Shown piece by piece: positions 34,747 through 43,108 of a stretch of 64,000 nucleotides of DNA. The position numbers were made by a program, and so were the translations under genes. Within the stretch, counting starts at the first letter, position 1; every line of letters starts with the position of its first letter. The stretch is from Comamonas testosteroni (lineage in GTDB: Bacteria; Pseudomonadota; Gammaproteobacteria; Burkholderiales; Burkholderiaceae_C): contig NZ_KZ984456.1 of NCBI RefSeq assembly GCF_003569915.1, positions 1-64,000 of the forward strand, written 5' to 3'. The notes below the pieces were generated by a model, which did not search any database, was not told the DNA's origin, and worked only from the letters and a program-made list of their open reading frames with translations.

Positions 34747-35508
34747 ATGGCAAACGGCTTGCACAAAATCAAAAACAGTCTGCGTGCCATCTGGCGCGGT
34801 TTGCGGCTGCTGGCCCATGTGGGCAAGGGCGCGTGGATTGTGGCGTTTCGCTTCCCGCAGCTGCATTACTGGCAGCAGCATGAGCATGTGCAGGCCTGGG
34901 CCGCCACCTTGATGCTGCGCGCTGGCGTGCAGTTGCAGATCAAGGGCGAGCCTCCGGTCAAAGGGCCGGTCATGCTGGTCAGCAACCATATCTCCTGGTT
35001 GGACATCCCCATGATGCATGCGGCGCGCCACTGCCGTTTTATCTCCAAGTCCGACGTCAAAGGCTGGCCCATCATCGGCACGCTGGCTACGGCGGCGGGC
35101 ACGCTCTATATCCAGCGCAGTTCGCGCCGCGATGCCATGCGCATGGTCACGGACATGGAAGCCGCCTTCAAGCGCGGCGAGATTCTGGCCGTCTTTCCCG
35201 AAGGCACCACGGGCGACGGGCGCGAGCTGCTGTCGTTTCACTCCAACTTGCTTGAAGCGGCCGTGCAATGCGATGCCCCCGTGCAACCCGTGGGCCTGCG
35301 CTTTGTCGATGGCAAGACGGGCGAGACCAGCTACGCGGCGACCTATGTGGGCGATGAGACGCTGCTCGGCTCCGTCTGGCGTGTGCTCAGCTCGGACCAG
35401 TTACAGGCCGTGGTGCATTACGGCAAGCCAGAAACCGCCCAGGGGCGTGACCGCCGTGTCTGGGCCAAGGATTTGCACGCCGAGGTGGACAAGCTGCGCC
35501 AAGGCTAG
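34747..35508 (+). CDS. plsC: 1-acyl-sn-glycerol-3-phosphate acyltransferase (PlsC-like)
   Basis: 253 residues. It transfers an acyl chain to lysophosphatidic acid in membrane phospholipid synthesis. The four acyltransferase motifs are visible: NHISWLDI (H and D catalytic pair), the GTLYIQRSSRRDAM block, VFPEGTTGDG, and PVQPVGLRF. The N-terminal region holds a hydrophobic segment for membrane association. An open frame extends upstream through the palindromic element to 34588 but is not part of the gene; the ATG at 34747 is the best start. Weak SD (CACGAAC). Confidence 0.88.
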   Translation: MANGLHKIKNSLRAIWRGLRLLAHVGKGAWIVAFRFPQLHYWQQHEHVQAWAATLMLRAGVQLQIKGEPPVKGPVMLVSNHISWLDIPMMHAARHCRFISKSDVKGWPIIGTLATAAGTLYIQRSSRRDAMRMVTDMEAAFKRGEILAVFPEGTTGDGRELLSFHSNLLEAAVQCDAPVQPVGLRFVDGKTGETSYAATYVGDETLLGSVWRVLSSDQLQAVVHYGKPETAQGRDRRVWAKDLHAEVDKLRQG

Positions 35509-35543
35509 CTTGCGAGCCGCACAATTCCGTGTAGGCTGTGCCG

Positions 35544-36452
35544 ATGCACGCCAGAGTTCTGCGCTATCTCGATGAAGTGGTTCGCCGCGGCTCCATCCGT
35601 AAGGCAGCCGAGCACCTGCATGTTGCCCCAACGGCCGTGAATCGCCAGATTCTCGATCTGGAGGCAGAGCTGGGTGCACCACTGTTTGACCGTATTCACA
35701 AACGTCTGCGCCTGACACCTTTGGGCGAGATGGTGCTGAGCCATGTGCGCAGCACCTTGCGTGAGCATGCGGCGCTGCGCGAGCGCATTGCCGACTTCAA
35801 AGGCATGCGGCGCGGTGAGATCACCGTGGCTGCGACCTCGGGACTGGCGGGTTCCCTGCTGCCATCGCTGGTGCACGACTTTCGCAGCACCCATCCGGGT
35901 ATGGCCGTGCGTGTCATTGATCTGCCAACAGAAGCCATTGTGTCTGCCGTGGAAGCGGGCGAGGTCGATCTGGGTCTTGCCTACGATCTCTCTCATAGAC
36001 CCGGGCTGCGCATACTGGCTGCCAGCGAATGGCAGATAGGCGCTGTTCTGCCGACCAAGCACCCGATGGCACGCCAGTCCTCGCTGCTGCTCAGCGAATG
36101 TGTCGGGCATCCGCTGATATTGCCGGCGCCGTCTCTGACCATCCGCAGCTTGCTCAACGAAGTCTTTGTGCGCAGCGCCATCGAGGTCACCCCGGTGGCA
36201 GAGTCCACCTCCATGGCCTTGATACAGCGCCTGGTCATGCTCGGTGACGGCATTGCCTTGCTCAATGCGCTGGATGTGCTGGAGGAGCTCGATCGCGGAT
36301 CGCTCAGTTTTGTGCCGCTTCGTGATGCACATCTGCAGCGCCAGACCTTGACGCTGTTCGGGCGCAAGGGGGCAGAGCCTAGCGCTGCGGCTGCACTCAT
36401 GGCGCAAAGCATTGAATCAGCGCTGGCGCGGCTTTACGCCAGCAAGCATTGA
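35544..36452 (+). CDS. LysR-family transcriptional regulator
   Basis: 302 residues. The N-terminal winged helix-turn-helix is typical: LRYLDEVVRRGSIRKAAEHL then APTAVNRQILDLEAELGAPLF. The effector domain follows (GEITVAATSGLAGSLLPSLV at the start of the domain). A GTG two codons earlier is possible. It lies upstream, on the same strand, of a purine-type deaminase and an NCS2 permease, so it may control purine use; the effector is unknown. The 19-bp palindrome just after its stop may be its operator or that of another regulator. Confidence 0.88.
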   Translation: MHARVLRYLDEVVRRGSIRKAAEHLHVAPTAVNRQILDLEAELGAPLFDRIHKRLRLTPLGEMVLSHVRSTLREHAALRERIADFKGMRRGEITVAATSGLAGSLLPSLVHDFRSTHPGMAVRVIDLPTEAIVSAVEAGEVDLGLAYDLSHRPGLRILAASEWQIGAVLPTKHPMARQSSLLLSECVGHPLILPAPSLTIRSLLNEVFVRSAIEVTPVAESTSMALIQRLVMLGDGIALLNALDVLEELDRGSLSFVPLRDAHLQRQTLTLFGRKGAEPSAAAALMAQSIESALARLYASKH

Positions 36453-36457
36453 TTTTC

Positions 36458-36476
36458 TGTCCACATTTTGTGGACA
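36458..36476. promoter_or_regulatory. Perfect palindrome, candidate operator upstream of the deaminase gene
   Basis: TGTCCACATTTTGTGGACA: 8-bp perfect arms with a 3-base centre. It sits six bases after the LysR stop and about 80 bases before the deaminase ATG. Confidence 0.5.
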
Positions 36477-36555
36477 CACTTGGCTGAATTTGGCGCTATC
36501 GCGCGCATGGGTGCCTCTCTAGACTTGCGTTTCTTGTTTAGAGAGGAAGAGACCC

Positions 36556-37944
36556 ATGAGCCTGATTGCCCTGAATGCCGACGTACTGGTCACCATGGAT
36601 GCGCAGCGCCGCGAGATCAAAGACGGCGCGCTGGTGGCCGACGGCCCCGCCTTGCTGTGGGTAGGTGCAACGGCTGATCTGCCAGAGCCATACCGCCGCA
36701 TGGCCGACGAGGGCGCGGCAAAGGTGCTGGACATGCGCGGCAAGGTCGTGACTCCGGGGCTGGTCAACACCCACCACCATATGTACCAGAGCCTGACGCG
36801 TGCCGTACCTGCCGCTCAGGACGCCGAGCTGTTCTCATGGCTGCAGAACCTCTACATGCTGTGGTCGCATCTGACGCCCGAGATGATCCATGTCTCAACC
36901 CAGACGGCCATGGCCGAGCTCATGCTGTCGGGTTGCACCACGACCAGCGACCATCTCTACCTTTTCCCCAATGGTTCACGCCTTGATGATTCCATCGCTG
37001 CGGCGCAGCAGATGGGCATGCGCTTTCACGCGGCGCGAGGCTCCATGAGTCTGGGGCGCAGCAAGGGTGGTTTGCCGCCCGACGTGGTGGTCGAGGAGGA
37101 AGAGGCCATCTTGCGCGATAGCCTGCGGCTGATTCAGCGCTACCACGACGGCTCGCGCCACTCCATGCTGCGTGTGGTGCTGGCGCCATGCTCGCCCTTC
37201 TCGGTGACGCGTGAACTGATGCGCGAATCGGCTGTGCTGGCGCGTGCTCACGGTGTGTCGCTGCACACCCATCTGGCCGAGAACGACAACGACGTGGCTT
37301 TTTCGCGTGAAAAGTTTGGCCTGACCCCGGCGCAATATGCCGAAGACTTGGGCTGGGTGGGCCGCGATGTCTGGCATGCGCATTGCGTCAAGCTCGACCC
37401 CGAAGGCATTGCGCTGTTTGCGCGCACCGGCACCGGTGTGGCGCATTGCCCTTGCTCCAATATGCGCCTAGCCTCGGGCATTGCCCCCATCCGCAGCATG
37501 CGCGACGCGGGCGTGCCCGTGGCCCTGGGCGTGGACGGCAGCGCCTCCAACGACGGCGCCCACATGCTGGGCGAGGTGCGCCAGGCCATGCTACTGCAGC
37601 GCGTGGGCTACGGGCCGGCAGCCATGAGTGCCAGAGAGGCACTGGAGATCGCTACGCTGGGCGGAGCGCGTGTGCTCAATCGCGACGATATCGGCGCGCT
37701 GGCCCCTGGCATGTCGGCTGACTTTGTGGCCTTCGACATGGAGAGCGTGGCCTATGCGGGTGCCGGTCACGACCCCGTGGCGGCGCTGGTGTTCTGCACT
37801 CCGGCCAATGTGTCCAGCAGCGTCATCAACGGCCGTGTGGTGGTCGAGGATGGCCGCTTGCTGACTGCCGACCTGCCTGTGGTGCTGGGCCAGCATCGCA
37901 ATCTTGCGCGCAGCCTTTTTGAGCGGGCAGCCGCAGGGCATTGA
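36556..37944 (+). CDS. Amidohydrolase, 8-oxoguanine deaminase type (ATZ/TRZ family)
   Basis: 462 residues, subtype III amidohydrolase. The metal site is seen as NTHHHMYQSLTRAVP (H-x-H), HTHLAEND, HAHCVKLD and the Asp of GVDGSASNDGA. The N-terminal beta domain begins LNADVLVTMDAQRRE and the C-terminal part ends with the composite-domain APGMSADFVAFD. Closely related proteins deaminate 8-oxoguanine to urate, and others act on s-triazines. With the NCS2 permease downstream, a purine substrate is likely. Confidence 0.88.
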   Translation: MSLIALNADVLVTMDAQRREIKDGALVADGPALLWVGATADLPEPYRRMADEGAAKVLDMRGKVVTPGLVNTHHHMYQSLTRAVPAAQDAELFSWLQNLYMLWSHLTPEMIHVSTQTAMAELMLSGCTTTSDHLYLFPNGSRLDDSIAAAQQMGMRFHAARGSMSLGRSKGGLPPDVVVEEEEAILRDSLRLIQRYHDGSRHSMLRVVLAPCSPFSVTRELMRESAVLARAHGVSLHTHLAENDNDVAFSREKFGLTPAQYAEDLGWVGRDVWHAHCVKLDPEGIALFARTGTGVAHCPCSNMRLASGIAPIRSMRDAGVPVALGVDGSASNDGAHMLGEVRQAMLLQRVGYGPAAMSAREALEIATLGGARVLNRDDIGALAPGMSADFVAFDMESVAYAGAGHDPVAALVFCTPANVSSSVINGRVVVEDGRLLTADLPVVLGQHRNLARSLFERAAAGH

Positions 37945-38197
37945 GTTCTTTTCGGTGAAGGTCATTGCTTGCAATTGGCGATGGCTGATATCGATTGAAG
38001 AGAAGGGGGCTGGGGGCTGACGTCAGGTGACTTGGAGTTCCAGAAGTTTCTTTGAAATGCTGGCAGAACCATACGGCGCCGCGCATAGGCTGTATCGGTG
38101 ATGAGGTATGAGAACTCTTGCTTGCGTGCGTAGTCTTGTGGCCTTCGTGGGGAGGCCATTCCAAACGATTGCATACCAAAAAACAGGAGACAAAACC
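37945..38197. other. Intergenic region before the NCS2 permease
   Basis: No gene, terminator or repeat is convincing here. The open frame beginning at 38108 is an upstream extension of the permease frame and not conserved. An AGGAGA ribosome site at 38185-38190 serves the permease. Confidence 0.4.
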
Positions 38198-39544
38198 ATG
38201 GACAAGCTGCTTTACGGGGTGGAAGACCGTCCGCCCAGCCTCATCACCACCACGCTGCTTTCGCTGCAGCATTTGCTGGCCGCGCTGGGCGGCATCATCG
38301 CCGTGCCACTGGTGTTCGGCGGAGCACTCAAACTGCCCGCTGATCAGATCGTGGCTCTGGTCAATGCGACGCTGCTGGGCTCGGGCATTGTCACCATCAT
38401 TCAGTGTCGTGGTGTGGGGCCGGTCGGCATACGCCTGCCTTGTGTGATGGGCACCAGCTTTGCCTTTGTAGGTGCGGGCATCAGCGTGGGTCTGGAGCAT
38501 GGCGTGCCGGGCATCCTGGGCTCGTCGCTGGTGGGTTCGCTGGTGATGATTGTGGGCAGCTTTTTCATGCCGGTGATTCGTCGCTTTTTCCCGCATACGG
38601 TGACCAGTGTGGTGGTGACCATGATCGGCCTGTCACTGACACCGGTTGCCGTGGACTGGGCAGCAGGCGGTGTGCACAGCGGCAACTACGGCGCAGCCAG
38701 CAATCTGGCCATTGCTGGCTTTGTGCTGGCGCTGGTCATTGGCTTTGTGCAGTGGGGCAGGGGCATCATCTCGGCATCTGCGGTGGTGATGGGTATTGCC
38801 TGCGGCTATCTGCTGTGCCTGTTTCTGGGTCTGATCGACTTCACCCAGGTTCGCAATGCCGCGATCTTTGCCATCCCACAGCCGCTGCATTTCGGCATGA
38901 GCTTTCCCGTCTCCGGCATCGTCGCCATGTCGATCGCCTTTCTGGTGACGATTGTGGAAACGACCGGAACCTTCATGGCTCTGGGTGAGGCTACGCGCAC
39001 TCCCATCCACGGCAAGCGACTGGCTCGCGGCATGTTGTGTGATGGCGTGGGCTCGGCCTTTGCTGCCGTGATGTCCAGCCCTCCAGTCTCGACATTTGCG
39101 CAGAATGTGGGCGTGGTCTCGCTGACCGGTGTGGCCAGTCGTCATGTGGTGATGCTGACAGGTGTGATGCTGTTGCTGGCGGGGCTGTTCCCCGTGCTGG
39201 GGGCGCTGGTGGTGACCATTCCTCAGCCCGTGATGGGCGGCGCGGGCCTGATGATGTTCGGCATGATCGTGGTGGCGGGCATTCGCATGCTCAGCAGCTG
39301 CGCCCAATCACGCCGCAGCAGTCTCATCATCGCCGTATCTCTGGGCTGCGGCCTGGCCGTGACGGTACGCCCTGATCTGCTGTCCAAGATGCCTGCGTTT
39401 GTGCGCGAGGTGTTTGGCTCGGGCATTACCGTGGGTGCGCTGGTGGCCGTCGGTCTGAACCTGTTGCTGCCGGGGCGCGAGGTTGATGCCCATGATGAAG
39501 AGCCGGACACAGCGACGACTGCGGTTGCAGGCGCCGCTGCCTGA
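38198..39544 (+). CDS. NCS2-family purine (uracil-xanthine type) permease
   Basis: 448 residues with about 14 membrane helices. The N-terminal block LLSLQHLLAALGGIIAVPLVFGG is the NCS2 first helix, with the QH motif. IVETTGTFMALGEATRT in the middle corresponds to the substrate-binding motif of xanthine/urate transporters, and SRHVVMLTGVMLLLAGLFPVLGALV precedes the last helices (shown as GVMLLLAGLFPVLGALV). It probably imports xanthine, urate or a related purine by proton symport. It follows the deaminase gene by 253 bases. Confidence 0.9.
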   Translation: MDKLLYGVEDRPPSLITTTLLSLQHLLAALGGIIAVPLVFGGALKLPADQIVALVNATLLGSGIVTIIQCRGVGPVGIRLPCVMGTSFAFVGAGISVGLEHGVPGILGSSLVGSLVMIVGSFFMPVIRRFFPHTVTSVVVTMIGLSLTPVAVDWAAGGVHSGNYGAASNLAIAGFVLALVIGFVQWGRGIISASAVVMGIACGYLLCLFLGLIDFTQVRNAAIFAIPQPLHFGMSFPVSGIVAMSIAFLVTIVETTGTFMALGEATRTPIHGKRLARGMLCDGVGSAFAAVMSSPPVSTFAQNVGVVSLTGVASRHVVMLTGVMLLLAGLFPVLGALVVTIPQPVMGGAGLMMFGMIVVAGIRMLSSCAQSRRSSLIIAVSLGCGLAVTVRPDLLSKMPAFVREVFGSGITVGALVAVGLNLLLPGREVDAHDEEPDTATTAVAGAAA

Positions 39545-39564
39545 AGGCCAGGCTTTTAGAGCGC

Positions 39565-40566
39565 TCAGAGCGTCATCTTGCTGTCGATGATGACCTTGCG
39601 CCAGCGCGCAAGGTCCTTGGCGATCAGGTCGGCAAAGACCTGGGGTGTGCTGGGCATGGGCTGGGCACCCTCGTTTTGCAGGCGCTCCAGAATGGCAGGG
39701 CTTTTGAGTGAGGCATTGATCTGGCTGTTGATCTTGCTCACCACATCGGCAGGCATATTGGCGGGGCCCACCACGCCATACCACTGGTCGGCTTCAAAGC
39801 CGGGCAGGCCTGCTTCGGCCACGGTGGGCACATTGGGCAGGGCGGCAATGCGCTGCGGGGATGAAACCGCAATCGCCTTGATCTGCCCTGAGCGAATCTG
39901 CGCCAGCACCGCTGGCACGCCCGTGAACAAGGCCTGAACCTGGCCTGCGACCAGATCGGTGACCGCAGGGGCGGTGCCTTTGTACGGCACATGCTGCATC
40001 TTCAGGCCCGCCTGCAGCGCCAGATACGCCATGGTCATATGCGCGGCGCTGCCATTGCCGCCGGAGCTGTAGTTCACCGCGCCGGGGTTGGCCTTGGCGT
40101 ATTTGATGAAGGACTGCAGATCCGTGACGGGCAGGGAAGGGTGAACCACCAGCACATTGGGCACGCGCGCCACCCAGGCCAGCGGGGTGAAGCTCTTGAT
40201 CGGGTCGTAGGGCAGCTTGGGGTAGAGCGTGGGCGTGACGGCCAACGTGCCCACATGGCCCATCAGTAGCGTATAGCCATCGGGCGCGGCCTTGGCTACG
40301 CGATCCGCACCAATGCTGCCGCCAGCGCCTGCCACGTTTTCGGGCACCACGCTCTGGCCCCAGGCCGTCGTCAGCTCATGGCCAATGGCGCGGCCCAGAA
40401 TGTCGGCAGAGCCACCGGGTGTGAACGGGATCACCATGCGTATGGCTTTGCTGGGGTAGGCCTGTGCAAAGGCAGTGCCCGAAAGCCCGCCGATAGCTGC
40501 GGCCCCGGCCCACTGCGCCCATTGGCGGCGGGTCAGCGTGAACTGATCTGGCTCTTGTGTAGGCAT
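39565..40566 (-). CDS. Bug-family periplasmic substrate-binding protein (tripartite tricarboxylate transporter type)
   Basis: 333 residues. A twin-arginine-like signal (TLTRRQWAQWAGAAAIGGLS, cut near TAFAQA) precedes the Bug fold: YPSKAIRMVIPFTPGGSADILGRAI (key part IPFTPGGSADILGRA), GAGGSIGADRVAKAAPDGYTLLMG and PNVPTVAEAGLPGFEADQW. These proteins bind carboxylates and other small solutes in the periplasm; Burkholderiales carry many without cognate TctAB, and none is adjacent here. The ligand is unknown. A good ribosome site (GGAG) precedes the start. It converges with the purine permease. Confidence 0.9.
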   Translation of the reverse strand: MPTQEPDQFTLTRRQWAQWAGAAAIGGLSGTAFAQAYPSKAIRMVIPFTPGGSADILGRAIGHELTTAWGQSVVPENVAGAGGSIGADRVAKAAPDGYTLLMGHVGTLAVTPTLYPKLPYDPIKSFTPLAWVARVPNVLVVHPSLPVTDLQSFIKYAKANPGAVNYSSGGNGSAAHMTMAYLALQAGLKMQHVPYKGTAPAVTDLVAGQVQALFTGVPAVLAQIRSGQIKAIAVSSPQRIAALPNVPTVAEAGLPGFEADQWYGVVGPANMPADVVSKINSQINASLKSPAILERLQNEGAQPMPSTPQVFADLIAKDLARWRKVIIDSKMTL

Positions 40567-40690
40567 GTTGTCTCCTGCGTGTTTTTGATTTGCTCGCAGA
40601 GCAGTCTAGGGCAAGCCTGCCCGCACGGTACCAGCGCTTGCGGCATAGCAGCTATGCGGCCTGCGGGTCTAAGTGCCCTAAACTTTCACC

Positions 40691-41122
40691 ATGACTATTC
40701 CCGAAGACACCCCCGTGAACCGCCCCGATATCACCATCTTCCACAACAACCGCTGCAGCAACTCGCGCGGTGCGCTGGCGCTGCTGCGCGAGCGCGGGAT
40801 TGAGCCCAATATCGTGGACTACATCGCCATGCCACTGACTGCGCCCGAACTGGCCGAGCTGGTCGCGCATCTGGGCGTGCCTGTGCGTGAGCTGCTGCGC
40901 ACCAAGGAAGCGCAGTACAAGGAGCTGGGGCTGGACAACGCGGCCGTCAGCGATGCGCAGCTGATTCAGGCCGTCGCTGCCCACCCGGTGCTGCTGAACC
41001 GCCCCATCGTGGTCACGCCCAAAGGGGCCAAGCTGTGCCGCCCGCCCGCCCGAGCTGGTGCTGGAACTGCTCTGATTGACTCGATTCAAGTCAAACAGCC
41101 TTTAAGTCTATATATCCAATAG
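40691..41122 (+). CDS. ArsC-family arsenate reductase-like protein with frameshifted C-terminus
   Basis: 143 residues. The thioredoxin-like ArsC signature is present: ITIFHNNRCSNSRGALALL (C22), with VRELLRTKEAQYKELGL and VLLNRPIVVTPKGAKLCRPP further on. The usual family ending after RPP would be ELVLELL and stop. Here a third copy of the tetranucleotide CCCG at 41041-41052 shifts the frame, so translation reads ARAGAGTALIDSIQVKQPLS and adds about 16 residues. With two copies the stop would fall at 41073-41075. The core is intact, so the protein may still work. Many ArsC/YffB-like proteins are not true arsenate reductases. Confidence 0.8.
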   Translation: MTIPEDTPVNRPDITIFHNNRCSNSRGALALLRERGIEPNIVDYIAMPLTAPELAELVAHLGVPVRELLRTKEAQYKELGLDNAAVSDAQLIQAVAAHPVLLNRPIVVTPKGAKLCRPPARAGAGTALIDSIQVKQPLSLYIQ

Positions 41123-41127
41123 GCTGA

Positions 41128-41148
41128 ATGCTCTGTTTTTAAGAGCAT
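41128..41148 (+). terminator. Possible terminator hairpin after the ArsC-like gene
   Basis: ATGCTCT pairs with AGAGCAT around a GTTTTTA loop; no T run follows. Confidence 0.3.
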
Positions 41149-41244
41149 CTGGCCAAAAGCTTCGTTCCTAAGTCTGGCCTAAGTGTTGCGGTTCAAACTG
41201 CCTTTCAACGACACCGCTTGTGGTGTATCTCTGAAAGGTTTGCC

Positions 41245-42795
41245 ATGAACACATTTCTGTCCACACCGCGCCGACTGGTCATGGCGCTGGTCGCTGCCGG
41301 AGCCATTGGCGCGCTGGGCGCAACCGGCGCGGGACTGGTGGGCGCACGCAGCGATGCGCATGCTCAGGCTGCAGCGACTTCTACATCTATTCCTGCTGTA
41401 GTCAGCAATCTGCCTGCGGTCAGTGCTCCTGATTTTGCGAGCATCACGGCCCGTAACGGCGCCGCCGTGGTCAATATCAGCGTGGTGGGTTCATCGCGCT
41501 CCATGGGGGGTGACGAGGGCGATGAGGCGGCCGAGCGTCAGGGCTCGCGTCAGGCTCCGCAGGGCATAGATCCCGACGATCCCTTCTTTGAATTCTTCCG
41601 CCAGTTCGGCTTGCCCGGAATGCCCGGCGGCATGGGTTCCGGCCCGCGCGCGCAGCAGCCCGATACGCCCATGCGCGGCGAAGGCTCGGGCTTTATTGTC
41701 TCCAGTGACGGTGTGATTCTGACCAACGCCCATGTGGTGCGCGGCGCCAAGGAAGTGACCGTCAAGCTCACCGACCGCCGCGAATTCAGCGCCAAGGTGC
41801 TGGGCTCGGACCCCAAGACTGATGTGGCCGTGCTCAAGATTGAGGCCAAGGGCCTGCCCACGGTCAAGCTGGGCCAGACCAGCCAGCTGCGCGTGGGCGA
41901 CTGGGTACTGGCCATTGGCTCGCCTTTTGGCTTTGAAAACAGCGTGACGGCGGGCGTGGTCAGCGCCAAGGGCCGTTCGCTGCCCGATGATTCCTTTGTG
42001 CCCTTCCTGCAGACCGATGTGGCCATCAACCCCGGCAACTCGGGCGGCCCGCTGTTCAATGCGCAAGGCGAGGTCGTGGGCATCAACAGCCAGATCTACA
42101 CCCGCTCGGGCGGGTATCAGGGCGTGTCCTTTGCCATTCCCATCGAGCTGGCAACGCGGGTGCAGCAGCAGATTCAGACCAATGGCAAGGCGCAGCACGC
42201 CAAGCTGGGCGTGAGTGTGCAGGAGGTCAATCAGGCGTTTGCCGACTCCTTCAAGCTCGACAAGCCCGAGGGCGCGCTGGTGGCCAGTGTGGACAAGAAC
42301 GGCCCCGCCGCCGCAGCTGGGCTTGAGCCCGGCGACGTGGTACGCAAGGTCGATGGCACGCCCATCGTCAGCTCGAGCGATCTGCCCGCATTCATTGGTC
42401 AGGCGCTGCCAGGGCAGAAGGTGTCATTGGAAGTGTGGCGCAAGGGCGAAGCCAAAACGCTGAGTGCCACGCTGGGCGACGCCAGCGACAAGGCCAGCAA
42501 GACGGCCCAAAGCGCACCCGATGCAGGCAAGGGCAAGCTGGGCCTGGCGCTGCGCCCGCTGCAGCCTGAGGAGAAAAAGCAGATTGGCGTGGAGTCCGGG
42601 CTGGTCGTGGCCCAGTCCAGCGGCCCGGCAGCGGCAGCAGGCATTACTCAGAATGATGTGCTGCTGTCCATCAATGGCACGCCTGCGGCCAATGTGGACG
42701 AGGTGCGTGCCGCAGTCGCCAAGGCCGATAAAACCGTGGCCGTGCTCATCTGGCGTGATGGCAACAAGATTTTTGTGCCCGTGCGGCTGGGTTGA
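41245..42795 (+). CDS. DegP/HtrA-type periplasmic serine protease (Do family)
   Basis: 516 residues. A signal peptide of about 40 residues ends DAHAQA. The trypsin-like domain has the triad H163 (LTNAHVV), D193 (PKTDVAVL) and S266 (PGNSGGPL), with GEGSGFIVSSDGVILTNAHV as the family start. Two PDZ domains follow at about residues 305-395 and 420-510. A glycine/proline-rich stretch (FFEFFRQFGLPGMPGGMG) precedes the protease domain, as in MucD-like proteins. It degrades or refolds damaged envelope proteins. No anti-sigma genes adjoin it. Confidence 0.93.
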   Translation: MNTFLSTPRRLVMALVAAGAIGALGATGAGLVGARSDAHAQAAATSTSIPAVVSNLPAVSAPDFASITARNGAAVVNISVVGSSRSMGGDEGDEAAERQGSRQAPQGIDPDDPFFEFFRQFGLPGMPGGMGSGPRAQQPDTPMRGEGSGFIVSSDGVILTNAHVVRGAKEVTVKLTDRREFSAKVLGSDPKTDVAVLKIEAKGLPTVKLGQTSQLRVGDWVLAIGSPFGFENSVTAGVVSAKGRSLPDDSFVPFLQTDVAINPGNSGGPLFNAQGEVVGINSQIYTRSGGYQGVSFAIPIELATRVQQQIQTNGKAQHAKLGVSVQEVNQAFADSFKLDKPEGALVASVDKNGPAAAAGLEPGDVVRKVDGTPIVSSSDLPAFIGQALPGQKVSLEVWRKGEAKTLSATLGDASDKASKTAQSAPDAGKGKLGLALRPLQPEEKKQIGVESGLVVAQSSGPAAAAGITQNDVLLSINGTPAANVDEVRAAVAKADKTVAVLIWRDGNKIFVPVRLG

Positions 42796-42820
42796 TCAAA
42801 CCTGCACCCGGTGAGTACCC

Positions 42821-42857
42821 AAAAAAAGCCGTCTCATCAGGAGCACGGCTTTTTTTG
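42821..42857 (+). terminator. Strong intrinsic terminator
   Basis: AAAAAAGCCGT and ACGGCTTTTTTT form a stem flanked by A and T runs, so it can work in both directions. Confidence 0.85.
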
Positions 42858-42863
42858 TACACA

Positions 42864-43108
42864 ATTTGAATTGATTCATCTCAAAAATAATCGCAATCTT
42901 TGTTCTGGATCGGGATTTCCCCATGGAATTGTCACGTTTCATTAAGTAACGAGTTTGAATAGGTGTATTGAAATAGACTGACTCTCTAAGCGCCCATTCG
43001 TCTGAATGGCGGGTTTTGAGCGTCGGATTGCACAATTCGCTAGCCACCCTTGCGCAAATAACAAAGACGCTCTGCCAACAGGTGCGGAGCGTAGCGAGGG
43101 AGGCTTCT
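42864..43108. other. AT-richer intergenic region before the ABC-phosphatase gene
   Basis: No gene is supported; the long open frame from 43016 is an upstream extension of the next gene's frame. The stretch probably holds the promoter of that gene, but I cannot name a convincing -35/-10 pair. Confidence 0.35.

Noticed and set aside
41150-41244. Envelope-stress sigma-factor promoter ahead of the DegP-type gene
   Set aside because: No GGAACTT-like -35 with correctly spaced TCTGA could be found.
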